A DNA stretch of 21,504 bases. Origin: a virus. Positions 5,538 to 14,462 of this stretch are shown one piece after another. Positions within the stretch are counted from its first letter, which is position 1. Each line of letters starts with the position of its first letter. The translations under genes were made by a program, and so were the position numbers. Location of the stretch: positions 1 through 21,504 of IMG/VR virus record IMGVR_UViG_3300033233_000175. The stretch is one strand, 5' to 3'. The notes beneath the pieces are model-generated. The model saw nothing but the letters and a program-made list of their open reading frames with translations, made no database searches and had not been told where the DNA came from.

Positions 5538-7856
5538 ATGGCCTTAAACATGGATGCCATGCTCCGCATCAAGGCGGACGTGCAAGGTGAGAATAATATT
5601 CGCCGTCTAGGCAATTCCATGCGAGGCCTGCAAGGGCAGGCAAAGAACGCTGCATTGGGCTTTAACAACCTCAAGGGTGCCGTAGGTGGCTTTGCCGCAG
5701 CAATCGCCGGCAGCGCCATTGTGGGCGGCCTGGGTGCCATCGTGAAGAAGTCGATCGACGCAGGCGATGAACTATTCAATCTGCAGGCGAAGACCGGTAT
5801 TGCAGCTAATGCGTTGATTGGACTGGGCAATGCAGCCAAGCTGGCAGACGTTGATCAAGCTGCCCTTGGCAAAGGCTTGACAAAGCTCAGCGTCAACCTT
5901 GTCAAAGCTGCTGAAGGCAACGATGGCCTTGCGCAAAAGTTTAAGGCGTTGGGTGTTTCAATCAAAGATTCTAAAGGTCAGGTGGTGCCGGCTGACAAGG
6001 CACTGAAGCAGATTGCGGATCGCTTTGCGGACATGCCCGACGGCGCGCAAAAGGCGGCCGCAGCGGTGGCACTGTTTGGCAAGTCCGGCGCCGACTTAAT
6101 CCCGCTGCTGAACGAAGGAGCGGCCAGCATGGAAAAGTTCACCTACAAGGTGGGCGAGGACTTTGCCGCGCGGTCCGATCTGTTCAATGACACCATCACT
6201 GAGTTTGGCATCAAGACGCAGGGCTTCGGACTGGAGCTGACCGATGCGCTGCTGCCGGCGCTGCAGTCAATCCTTGAGGTATTTGGCGATCTGTTCGACA
6301 CCGACCAAGACTGGTCGGCATTGTTCAAGGTGATCAAGTTTGGCTTGCAATCTGTTGCCGCTGTTGTTTACGCCACGATCAAGCTGGTTGATCAACTGAT
6401 AAAGGCTGTTGTCTACAGCTTTGATGCAATCGGCAAGGCACTGCAGGGTGATTTTGAGGCTGCAGGCCGGGCGTTGAGTCAAGGCTTTGGCGCGGGGCTT
6501 GAGCAGGCTAAGCGCGACTTTGCTCAGCTTCAAAAGATCTTTACCGACTCCCCCTCCCCCGGCACCGGCCGCCGCACGGGCGGGCGCAACATGGACTTGG
6601 ATACCAGTGCAGCAGATCGAGCTGGTGACGCAGCAGCTCGTAAGCGCGCGGCTGAAGGCAAACGTGTTGAAACAGAGCAGGAGCGACTGTTGGAACGGCG
6701 GCAGGAGCTGACACGCAAGGCGATCGACCTGCAGCAGCAGCTGCAGAACAGCGTCGCTGATGTTGCGGCTGCCTATGCAGGTGTCGGCGCAACGCCCACT
6801 GATCAGCTATTCCTTCAACGGAATGAAGCGATCACCGAAAACGATCGGCAGATAAAGGCACTTACGTTGAGTGTGGTGGAGCTTGTCCGGGGATTCAACG
6901 CAGTCGGCGGTTCACTGGACGTAAAACCGTTTGCGGATTTGATCGACCGCCTTTCGGCTGCAAATGTGGCACTGACCGATCAGGAGTACCTGCAAGGCTT
7001 GAAGGATCTCCTGCCCAGCGTTGCCGAGTACGACGCCAAGATTGCAGAAGTAACACGCGGCAAGACCGAGCTGACTAAATTGGAAAAACTTAACGCTCAA
7101 GTCAACCTGCTACAGCTTGACATCTTGGCAGCAACCAAACCAGCACTGGCTGAGCAGATTCGGCTGTTGCGCGAACGTGCCGGCGCACTGGACAGAGCGA
7201 CCAAGAAGCAAGAAGAAAACAGCAAGAGCTTTGGGACGCAGTTTAAGGAATCGTTCAAGCAGGCCTATGACTCTGCCACCAACCTCGGCGCCAACTTGGC
7301 CAGCATTGCCACGAACGGGATCGACGGTTTGACCAATGCCATCGTTGAGTTTGCCACCACGGGCAAGGCATCTTTCAAAGAGTTTGCGGCATCAGTGCTG
7401 AAAGATCTCAGCGCGATGCTGATCAAGTTTGCCATCTTCAAGGCGATTGGCGCCCTCTTCCCCGGCCTGACCGGCTTCGCTGACGGCGGCGTATTTGGTG
7501 GTGTCAGTGGTCCGAGTATGCAGCCCCGCACTGGTTTTGCCAAGGGCGGCACCTTTACCAATTCCATCGTCAGCTCGCCCACGCTCTTCAAGTTCGCCAA
7601 CGGCGGCGCCATGCGCACAGGCCTTATGGGCGAAGCTGGCCCTGAGGCGATCATGCCTCTGCGTCGTGGCCGCAACGGCAACCTAGGCGTGATGAGTAGC
7701 GGTGGCGGCACCACCAATGTCGTCGTGAATGTTGACGCCTCTGGCAGCAGCGTACAAGGCGATCAGTCGCAAGCCAAGGCACTTGGTAATGCCATTAGTG
7801 CTGCCGTACAATCGGAGCTGGTTAGGCAAAAACGCCCTGGAGGCTTGCTTGCATAA
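5538..7856 (+). CDS. Tail tape measure protein (lambda gpH-like C-terminus)
   Basis: A 772-residue protein that sets tail length. GGAG lies eight bases before the ATG. Residues about 1-45 are polar (VQGENNIRRLGNSMRGLQGQ, the usual tape-measure opening). A hydrophobic Ala/Gly stretch at about 47-70 and another at about 260-295 could act as membrane-inserting segments during DNA ejection. Residues about 100-210 hold the 'LFGKSGADLIPLLNEG' element typical of TP901/lambda-type tape measures. Charged helices with coiled-coil character lie at about 365-405. Residues about 565-650 (FKEFAASVLKDLSAMLIKFAIFKAI) match the lambda tape-measure C-terminal domain, followed by Gly-rich GFADGGVFG, MGEAGPEAIMPLRR and a final helix. 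It ends with overlap into the M-like gene. Confidence 0.95.
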   Translation: MALNMDAMLRIKADVQGENNIRRLGNSMRGLQGQAKNAALGFNNLKGAVGGFAAAIAGSAIVGGLGAIVKKSIDAGDELFNLQAKTGIAANALIGLGNAAKLADVDQAALGKGLTKLSVNLVKAAEGNDGLAQKFKALGVSIKDSKGQVVPADKALKQIADRFADMPDGAQKAAAAVALFGKSGADLIPLLNEGAASMEKFTYKVGEDFAARSDLFNDTITEFGIKTQGFGLELTDALLPALQSILEVFGDLFDTDQDWSALFKVIKFGLQSVAAVVYATIKLVDQLIKAVVYSFDAIGKALQGDFEAAGRALSQGFGAGLEQAKRDFAQLQKIFTDSPSPGTGRRTGGRNMDLDTSAADRAGDAAARKRAAEGKRVETEQERLLERRQELTRKAIDLQQQLQNSVADVAAAYAGVGATPTDQLFLQRNEAITENDRQIKALTLSVVELVRGFNAVGGSLDVKPFADLIDRLSAANVALTDQEYLQGLKDLLPSVAEYDAKIAEVTRGKTELTKLEKLNAQVNLLQLDILAATKPALAEQIRLLRERAGALDRATKKQEENSKSFGTQFKESFKQAYDSATNLGANLASIATNGIDGLTNAIVEFATTGKASFKEFAASVLKDLSAMLIKFAIFKAIGALFPGLTGFADGGVFGGVSGPSMQPRTGFAKGGTFTNSIVSSPTLFKFANGGAMRTGLMGEAGPEAIMPLRRGRNGNLGVMSSGGGTTNVVVNVDASGSSVQGDQSQAKALGNAISAAVQSELVRQKRPGGLLA

Positions 7857-8224
7857 TGGCTACCTTTGACGATGCCACCGTAGGAACCAGCACCAATGGC
7901 ACGGTGCCTGATTTTGGGTTATCAAAAAAAAGTGAGCCCGCTGTCCGCAACGTTCAGTTTGGGGATGGATATTCCCAGCGGCTGGTAGTGGGCTTAAACC
8001 AAAGCCCGAAAGAATGGAGCCTGACGTGGGCCAACAGGAGCAACGCTGATATTACTGCGATTGAGACTTTCCTAGATGCGCGAGCTGGCGCACAGTCTTT
8101 TACTTGGACGCCACCTGATGGCGCTACGGCCTATAAATTTATTGCGCAAAGCTGGAATCGCAAGCTGGAATACGCAGGCATTAGTACGCTTGATGCCACT
8201 TTCCGGCAGGTATTTGAGCCATGA
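7856..8224 (+). CDS. Minor tail protein M-like
   Basis: A 122-residue protein of the lambda gpM / phage minor tail family. Seen: SEPAVRNVQFGDGYSQRLVVGLN near residue 30, KEWSLTWANRS, then FLDARAGAQSFTWTPP and a C-terminal strand STLDATFRQVFEP, all diagnostic of the family ('FGDGY.QR...G', 'F.W.pP'). It forms part of the distal ring between tube and tip, acting just before L. It starts on the tape-measure stop (TAATG) and its last bases overlap the L-like start (ATGA), so M and L are translationally coupled. Confidence 0.93.
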   Translation: MATFDDATVGTSTNGTVPDFGLSKKSEPAVRNVQFGDGYSQRLVVGLNQSPKEWSLTWANRSNADITAIETFLDARAGAQSFTWTPPDGATAYKFIAQSWNRKLEYAGISTLDATFRQVFEP

Positions 8225-9762
8225 GTGAAATGTTTCAGGAGCTGCTTAGCTCCAGTCCCTACGCAATTATTGAACTATTTGAATTGCACTTAGATATAGC
8301 ACTACATGGAAGCAGCGATATTGTGCGGTTTCATGCTGGTGTCAATGAAAAGTCAACCGCAGGTGATGTGATTTGGCAGGGCTACACTTATCAAGCATTG
8401 CCAATTGAGGTGGAGGGGTTTGAGTACAATGGCAGCGGTCAACTGCCACGTCCCAAGGCGCGTGTCGCAAACTTGATGGGCGGCGTTTCCGCGCTTTTGC
8501 TAGGTGTCAATGAGATTACACCCGGCAATGATTTGATTGGCGCTAAATTTATACGCATCCGCACGTTAAGTCGCTTTTTAGATCCTGTTAATTTTACCGG
8601 CGGGGTCAATCCTTATGGCACTTCTGCCGATGAGGAAATGCCCCGCGAGGTGTACTACATTGATCGCAAATCAGCCGAGAACCGTAATATTGTTGAGTTT
8701 GAACTGGCTGCGGTATTTGATCTTGCGGGCGTACGCGCACCAAAGCGGCAAGTGCTGGCTAACCTTTGCCAATGGAAATATCGAAGCGCAGAGTGCGGCT
8801 ACACAGGCGGCAATTTTTATGATGAGCTGGACCAACCGCTTGGGGCGACACCAGCGACAAACTTTGGGGCTAGTGCATTTGGAAACCAATTAACGTCTCC
8901 CTCAACTCTTGGCGAAGGTGATGCGCTTGTGTCGCCTAATGGGTGGTATCGCGCCCTGCTGCAAAGCGACGGCAATTTTGTTGTCTCCAATAAAGCAGGC
9001 CTTGTTGTATGGAGCACCAACACTCCGTATGGCGAAGGTGCGTATGAGCTACAAATGCGGACGGGCGGCAATGCCGTATTGGTCAACGGAAGCAATGTTA
9101 TTTGGCAAACAAATACATGGGGCTCCTCCCCTACAGCCGTTTCTTTTATTGCAATGTATCCACCAGACGCCTTCACGGGCAAGATGGGTGGCTTTGGTTA
9201 TCAAATTGTAGGGTTTTCGCCAACAGGGCTAGGTCAGCAGCAGACAGTAAGCTCTACATTTACAATCGCAACTGGCAAAACAATTACATTACAAATGGTA
9301 TTTAATTCTCTCGAATTGGTTCCGCCGCATTACACAGGATTGGCTTACGCTTGGACGACTGTCTCATACACGGTGACCGCTTCAACTGGATTTTGGTTCC
9401 TAAACGAAGTTTTCAATGCCATTGTGCAGTTAACAGTAGGCAATCCATTTAGAGCAAACCATCCCACCCTAGGCACGCTGACGGAAGCCGGTCCGCAATT
9501 GCAAGTTACTAGCACCACCAATAATAGCGGCAATAAATTTACCTTGGCCAATGATGGCTCACTAACTGTTTACAACGTCTACAATTTAGTGTTGTATTCC
9601 TCGGGTTATAGCAACGCATCTGAACCACTGGTTCAGACTGGCACCGTTGATCCATTGCGTGATGTTTGCGGCAAGCGAATTAGCAGTTGCAGGCTGCGAT
9701 TCCCTGCCCCGTCAGACGTACCGTTTGGCTCCTTCCCCGCTGCTGGCACCTTCTACGGATGA
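8221..9762 (+). CDS. Minor tail protein L-like with a large inserted bulb-type lectin-like region
   Basis: A 513-residue protein, about twice the usual gpL length. Residues 1-205 are a normal gpL N-terminus (IIELFELHLD, YQALPIEVEGFEY, PRPKARVANL) ending at the first cysteine pair Cys183/Cys192 (LCQWKYRSAECGY). The second pair, Cys483/Cys490 (DVCGKRISSCRLRF), and the end PFGSFPAAG are also standard. In lambda gpL four such cysteines bind an iron-sulphur cluster. Between the pairs lie some 270 extra residues. Residues 228-300 read as two bulb-type mannose-lectin repeats (LVSPNGWYRALLQSDGNFVV, VVWSTNT; NAVLVNGSNVIWQTNTW), and 438-463 (LANDGSLTVYN..NLVLYSSG) looks like a third. The middle, 305-435, is beta-rich and unassigned. 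The inserted part probably loops out from the tail tip. Confidence 0.88.
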   Translation: MSEMFQELLSSSPYAIIELFELHLDIALHGSSDIVRFHAGVNEKSTAGDVIWQGYTYQALPIEVEGFEYNGSGQLPRPKARVANLMGGVSALLLGVNEITPGNDLIGAKFIRIRTLSRFLDPVNFTGGVNPYGTSADEEMPREVYYIDRKSAENRNIVEFELAAVFDLAGVRAPKRQVLANLCQWKYRSAECGYTGGNFYDELDQPLGATPATNFGASAFGNQLTSPSTLGEGDALVSPNGWYRALLQSDGNFVVSNKAGLVVWSTNTPYGEGAYELQMRTGGNAVLVNGSNVIWQTNTWGSSPTAVSFIAMYPPDAFTGKMGGFGYQIVGFSPTGLGQQQTVSSTFTIATGKTITLQMVFNSLELVPPHYTGLAYAWTTVSYTVTASTGFWFLNEVFNAIVQLTVGNPFRANHPTLGTLTEAGPQLQVTSTTNNSGNKFTLANDGSLTVYNVYNLVLYSSGYSNASEPLVQTGTVDPLRDVCGKRISSCRLRFPAPSDVPFGSFPAAGTFYG

Positions 9763-10469
9763 ACCACTGGAAACACGATGCCTTGCAACACGCTTTAGCC
9801 GAGGCGCCACGAGAAGCCTGCGGGCTAGTAGTGGTGATCAAAGGGCGCGAACACTACCGGCCATGCAAAAACCTTGCAACCGATCAAAACTTTTTTGTCC
9901 TAGATCCACAAGATTATGCTGATGCCGAAGACGCCGGGGAAATTGTTGCAGTGTTTCACAGCCACCCTCAATCTCCAGCGCAAGCGAGCCAAGCCGATTT
10001 GGTAGCGTGTGAAAAATCTGGCCTTGAGTGGTACATCTGCAACCCTGGCACTGGGTTGTGGTGTAAGTTCAGCCCAACTGGCTATCAGCAGCCCCTAATT
10101 GGCAGGCAATGGGTTTGGGGGGTGTCTGATTGCTGGACACTGGCTCGCGACTGGTACAAGGAGACGTGGGACTTAACGCTGCCTGACTGGAAGCGCCCGA
10201 CAACGATGTTGGAGTTTTACGAGGCACCCATGTTTGAAAGCTGCTACGAAGAAGCAGGTTTTATTGACATGGGCATCCAATCACCCCAAGAGGGTGACTT
10301 GATTTTTATGTCACTGGACGGTTCGCGGGGCTTAAATCACGTTGGCGTTTACCTTGGTGAGCAGCGACTGTTGCATCACTTGTGCAACCGCCTTAGCAGC
10401 CGCGACATCTGGGGCGGCTATTATCAGAAGGCATGTGGCTTAATCGTCAGGCACCGGAGCAAATGCTGA
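9759..10469 (+). CDS. Tail tip protein K-like: JAMM/MPN domain plus NlpC/P60 peptidase domain
   Basis: A 236-residue protein starting at ATG 9759, overlapping the L-like stop (ATGA). A longer frame from 9687 exists but would overlap L by 76 bases and its extra residues do not look like family sequence. Residues 1-100 are a JAMM metalloprotease-type domain: Glu19 in EACGLVV, His67-Ser-His69-Pro, Ser77 and Asp80. Residues 115-232 are an NlpC/P60 domain: Cys125 in VSDCWTLARDWY, His194 in LNHVGVYLG, with His206/207 after it. This is the two-domain arrangement of lambda gpK, which joins the tail tip and may cut peptidoglycan during entry. All key residues are present, so both domains could be active. 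Confidence 0.93.
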   Translation: MNHWKHDALQHALAEAPREACGLVVVIKGREHYRPCKNLATDQNFFVLDPQDYADAEDAGEIVAVFHSHPQSPAQASQADLVACEKSGLEWYICNPGTGLWCKFSPTGYQQPLIGRQWVWGVSDCWTLARDWYKETWDLTLPDWKRPTTMLEFYEAPMFESCYEEAGFIDMGIQSPQEGDLIFMSLDGSRGLNHVGVYLGEQRLLHHLCNRLSSRDIWGGYYQKACGLIVRHRSKC

Positions 10470-10470
10470 C

Positions 10471-11094
10471 ATGTTTCGCGTCATCAAGGTTTACGGAAAA
10501 CTAGCCAAGCACCTGGGGCAACGCAGCTTCAAGGCAGTGGTGAGCACTCCAGCAGAGGCTGTGCGGTTCTTGCTGGCTAATTTCCCAGAACTACGCGCCT
10601 TGATGCGCGAAGGCCAGTACATGGTGAGCGTGGGGCGCAACCCACTTGAACTAGGCACCAACCCCGAGTTATTGCATTACCCCAGCGCAAGCTTTGAAAC
10701 AATCAGGATTGTTCCTGTTGTTGCTGGCGCTGGTGCGGTAGGGCGGATTATTTTGGGCGCTGTGTTAATTGGCGTTGCAATTTTTTCAGGCGGCATTGGT
10801 TTTGGAGCTGCCGGTTTTTTTGCAACAGCAGGGCAAGCGGCTAGCTTTGGAACTGCACTTGTCGTTGGGGCGGGCAACCTTGGCATGGCCTTGGTTCTTG
10901 GCGGCGTCGCCCAACTTCTAACGCCAACACCAAAAGTTGGCGTATCCGAAAGTGATCCACGAAGAAGCTATAGCTTCTCGGGTATCCAAAACGTCAGCCG
11001 TCAAGGTGTGCCTGTGCCTGTGATCTATGGCGAAGTTTTTACTGGTAGCGTCATAATATCTGCTGGTATCAACACTGAAGAGGTTGCTACATAA
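10471..11094 (+). CDS. Tail assembly protein I-like
   Basis: A 207-residue protein of the lambda tail-assembly gpI family. Residues 1-80 show the ubiquitin-like opening (IKVYGKLAKHLGQRSF..V..PAEAVRFLLANFP). Residues about 85-150 form a long Gly/Ala hydrophobic stretch that could span or enter a membrane. The end, about 165-207, holds YSFSGIQNVSRQGVPVPVIYGEV, a motif typical of gpI-type proteins. It starts two bases after the K-like stop and ends in TAATG overlap with J. It is needed for tail-tip assembly in lambda, where it is not found in the finished virion. Confidence 0.92.
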   Translation: MFRVIKVYGKLAKHLGQRSFKAVVSTPAEAVRFLLANFPELRALMREGQYMVSVGRNPLELGTNPELLHYPSASFETIRIVPVVAGAGAVGRIILGAVLIGVAIFSGGIGFGAAGFFATAGQAASFGTALVVGAGNLGMALVLGGVAQLLTPTPKVGVSESDPRRSYSFSGIQNVSRQGVPVPVIYGEVFTGSVIISAGINTEEVAT

Positions 11095-14000
11095 TGACCG
11101 ACCAATACATCATTGGCGCTGGTGGCGGTGGCGGCAAAAGCGGTGGCGCTGCTGGTGGTGGTGCCGAAATTGCAAAGGACAACCTTGATTCCACTCAAGT
11201 AGCTCGAATTATTGACCTGTTGTGTGAGGGAGAAATTGCTGGGTTTCCATCTGCTCGTAACTACTCGCCGGGCACTACCGCTTTTAACAATGCACTTCTT
11301 AAGGACGTATTCTTAAATAATACGCCAATTTTACGAGCAGGCGCAAATGACAGTAACCCGCAAGATTCAGATTTTAATTTCCAAAGGGCTGGCGCGGTTT
11401 TTGAATTTCGCAGCGGCACTCAGAACCAAGCCTATACGGACGCAGTTGGTGATGCCAACCAACGCACAATTGCAGTATCAGCAGAAGCTACTTTCAACTT
11501 GCCAGTCACCCGCACAATTACAGATACCGATGTTACATCGGTGCGGGTGACGATTGGCACACCGCAACTGCACATCCAAAGATCTAACGGCAATATTGAG
11601 GGCAATCAAATTGACTATGAAATTCAAACCTCTTACTCTGGAGGGCCATTTACAACGGTTGTAGCCTCAACGATCAAAGGTCGCACCGCTGATCTTTATC
11701 AACGTATTCATTTGCTTACCTTGACGACGGGAGGTGGTTTTCCTGTTTCAATTCGCGTAAGACGCATATCTGCTGATCCCCCAGCCTCTGGACTGGAGCC
11801 AAGCAGTTTCTTTTGGTACGACTACACTGAAAAAATTAATGCACGGACGACTTTCCCGAATAGCGCATTATTTGGAATAAAAATTAACGCTGAACAATTC
11901 AGCAGTATTCCAGAGCGTATGTATCGCATACGCGGCTTAAAAATTCAAATCCCAAGCAACGCAACGGTCAACCAATCAAATGGGCGATTGATATATGCAG
12001 GCGTGTGGAACGGGACATTTGGCGCGGCGCAATGGACAACAGATCCAGCCTGGATACTTTACGATTTGTTGACAGCCAGGCGCTACGGATTTGGGGAGCA
12101 AATTGACGCTTCACAGCTTGACAAGTACAGCTTCCTAGCTGCAAGTCAGTATTGCACTGAAGTTGTATCAGATGGCAAAGGCGGTCAAGAACCACGCTTT
12201 TCGTGCAACGTGGTGCTGCAAACACAGCAAGAAGCGTACAGCCTTATCAATAGCCTGTGCTCTGTATTCCGCGCCATGCCATTTTGGTCTACAGGGACGC
12301 TTGAAATTGCACAAGATCGCCCCGAAGACTATTCCTATATTTTTAATCAAACCAACGTAACTGAAGAGGGTTTTAACTACAGCGGCAGCGGCTTAAAAAC
12401 ACGCCACACCGTTGCAGTGGTCCAATACTTTGATATGAATTTACGCGACCTTGCGTATGAGGTAGTAGAAGACAAAACAGGCATCGAAAAGTTTGGGGCA
12501 GTTCAAACTGAAATAAGTGCCTTTGCTTGTAACAGCCAAAGCCAGGCTCGCAGGGTTGGCGAATGGTTGCTCTACACAGAGCAAAATGAAACAGAAGTAG
12601 TTAATTTTGCAACTGATATTGCTGCTGGAGTTTCAGTTCGACCTGGCGACTTAATCAAGATCGCTGACCCGGTTCGAGCTGGGGTATCACGCTCTGGCCG
12701 TTGCATTGCTGGCTCTACTACTACTTCTGTATTACTAGACCGCAGTGATAGCGTGTTATTTCCCAGTGGCTCTCCAGCGGGTTTTACGCTAAATGTGATG
12801 TTGGCTGACGGCACTTTAGCGATTGCGCCCAACTCTACGCTAAGTGGTAACACAGTTAGTGTGGGCACCACGCTATCTATGGCGCCTATTGCTGGAGCGC
12901 CTTGGACAATTGGCACGAGTGAAGTGTCCATGTCTACATGGCGCGTCCTAAGCATTGCCGAAAACGAAAACGTCTATACGATTACTGCTGTTGCCCATAA
13001 TCCCAGTAAATACGACTACATTGAAAGGGACGTTCCACTAAGTCAACGAGACGTAAGTGACCTAAACGAACCACCCGAACCGCCAACAAACTTGGGCGTG
13101 CAAGAAATCTTGTACGAAAGCAATGGACAGGTGGTGTCGAAGTTGATTATATCTTGGCAAGGGTCCGAACGTGCGCTGTCCTATGAGTTGCGGTATCGCT
13201 ACAACAACGGCAACTATGTAACACGAACCACGCGCACCATCGACTCTGAAATTCAAAACAGCGACGTAGGCAGGTACGAGATTGAAGTTGTTGCGCTTAG
13301 CGCATTAAACTCCAAGCGATCATCACCAGCAACAATTACGTTTGACGCCATTGGTAAGACCGCTCCACCGCAAACAATTCCTGATTTATTGATTGCTCCA
13401 ATTGATCAGCACACGGCTGAGTTGTATTGGCCGCAGTCGGTGGATATTGACGTTCGTATTGGCGGTAAAATTGCCATTCGCCATTCGCCGTTGATTGATG
13501 GCACTGCTACATGGGGGCTAACGAATGACATTGTGCCTTCCGTTGCAGGCAGCAACACTCGTAAAATTGTGCCCTTACTGGAAGGCACTTATTTTATTCG
13601 AGCCGTTGACTCCCTTGGTAACGAGTCGGCTGGTGTTGCCAGTGTAATTGTTGACTTGCCAGCGCCGCAAGATCTGCTGCTAGTTCAGGAATACCGCGAA
13701 GATGACAACGCCCCGCCCTTCAATGGCACTGCTACCAACCTTGCGTATAGCGACGTTGAAGTCGGTCTAATCCTTACTGCCAGTACCTTAATTGACAGCA
13801 TGGCAACTGACGGCAATTGGGATGCCTTGGGGTTAATTGATTACATTGGCGGCGCGGTTGCCGGAGGCACCTACCAGTTTTTTGAGACGCTTGATCTCGG
13901 CGGTGTCTACGATCTTGGGATGCAAAGAATCCTTAAAACTCGTGCATTTGAGCCGGGCAATACATGGGATGAACGATTAGAAAACATTGACTTGTGGAAC

Positions 14001-14462
14001 GATATTGATGGGGATGACCTTGGCGCCGCTAACTGTGAGGTTTATGTACGGACAACAACCGACAATCCCAGTACCTCGCCAACTTATAGGGATTGGCAGC
14101 CGTTTGTGAACAACACCCATCGAGGGCGTGGCTTCCAGTTCAAGCTAGAAGCAACCAGCAGCAACCCAGCGCAAAACGTAGTAGTGGAGCAGCTAGGCGT
14201 TGAAACCTTGTTTGAGCGTCGCACTGAGCAACAGCGCAACCTAACAAGCGGTGCCTCGGCGTTTGCAGTGACCTTCCCGTCAAGGTTTTATGGGGTGCCA
14301 AGCGTAGGCATTACCGCGCAAGACATGGGCCAAGGTGACTTCTTTACCGTTACCGGCATCAGCCGTTTAGGGTTTACAGTGACCTTCCGCAACAGTGCGA
14401 GTACAATGGTCAGCAGAACCTTTGACTACCAAGCTGTCGGCCACGGCAGGGAGATCATCTGA
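11094..14462 (+). CDS. Tail tip attachment / central hub protein J-like
   Basis: An 1122-residue protein of the lambda gpJ type, the tail hub and host-specificity protein. A Gly-rich N-terminus (residues 7-23) and DSTQVARIIDLLCEGEIAGF are typical. Residues about 60-640 hold the hub domains, including EYSYIFNQ-like and RRVGEWLLYTEQNE...VRPGDLI segments of the tail-associated part. Two fibronectin-III-like domains follow (about 659-753 and 757-861). Residues about 865-1040 form a tip domain with YRDWQPFVNN. The last 80 residues (NLTSGASAFAVTFPSRFYGVPSVGIT..GDFFTVT..GFTVTF) resemble H-type lectin-like beta domains, a plausible receptor-binding end. The start overlaps the I-like stop (TAATG) and the end overlaps the fibre gene (TGATG). 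Confidence 0.93.
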   Translation: MTDQYIIGAGGGGGKSGGAAGGGAEIAKDNLDSTQVARIIDLLCEGEIAGFPSARNYSPGTTAFNNALLKDVFLNNTPILRAGANDSNPQDSDFNFQRAGAVFEFRSGTQNQAYTDAVGDANQRTIAVSAEATFNLPVTRTITDTDVTSVRVTIGTPQLHIQRSNGNIEGNQIDYEIQTSYSGGPFTTVVASTIKGRTADLYQRIHLLTLTTGGGFPVSIRVRRISADPPASGLEPSSFFWYDYTEKINARTTFPNSALFGIKINAEQFSSIPERMYRIRGLKIQIPSNATVNQSNGRLIYAGVWNGTFGAAQWTTDPAWILYDLLTARRYGFGEQIDASQLDKYSFLAASQYCTEVVSDGKGGQEPRFSCNVVLQTQQEAYSLINSLCSVFRAMPFWSTGTLEIAQDRPEDYSYIFNQTNVTEEGFNYSGSGLKTRHTVAVVQYFDMNLRDLAYEVVEDKTGIEKFGAVQTEISAFACNSQSQARRVGEWLLYTEQNETEVVNFATDIAAGVSVRPGDLIKIADPVRAGVSRSGRCIAGSTTTSVLLDRSDSVLFPSGSPAGFTLNVMLADGTLAIAPNSTLSGNTVSVGTTLSMAPIAGAPWTIGTSEVSMSTWRVLSIAENENVYTITAVAHNPSKYDYIERDVPLSQRDVSDLNEPPEPPTNLGVQEILYESNGQVVSKLIISWQGSERALSYELRYRYNNGNYVTRTTRTIDSEIQNSDVGRYEIEVVALSALNSKRSSPATITFDAIGKTAPPQTIPDLLIAPIDQHTAELYWPQSVDIDVRIGGKIAIRHSPLIDGTATWGLTNDIVPSVAGSNTRKIVPLLEGTYFIRAVDSLGNESAGVASVIVDLPAPQDLLLVQEYREDDNAPPFNGTATNLAYSDVEVGLILTASTLIDSMATDGNWDALGLIDYIGGAVAGGTYQFFETLDLGGVYDLGMQRILKTRAFEPGNTWDERLENIDLWNDIDGDDLGAANCEVYVRTTTDNPSTSPTYRDWQPFVNNTHRGRGFQFKLEATSSNPAQNVVVEQLGVETLFERRTEQQRNLTSGASAFAVTFPSRFYGVPSVGITAQDMGQGDFFTVTGISRLGFTVTFRNSASTMVSRTFDYQAVGHGREII

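Noticed and set aside
9687-9758. Longer start for the K-like gene at 9687
   Set aside because: It would overlap the conserved C-terminus of the L-like gene by 76 bases, its extra 24 residues are unlike gpK, and ATG 9759 makes a standard ATGA coupling.
11115-11163. GGGGGKSGG in the J N-terminus as a nucleotide-binding P-loop
   Set aside because: Gly-rich N-termini are usual in lambda J-type proteins; the surroundings lack the strand and Walker B context of an NTPase.
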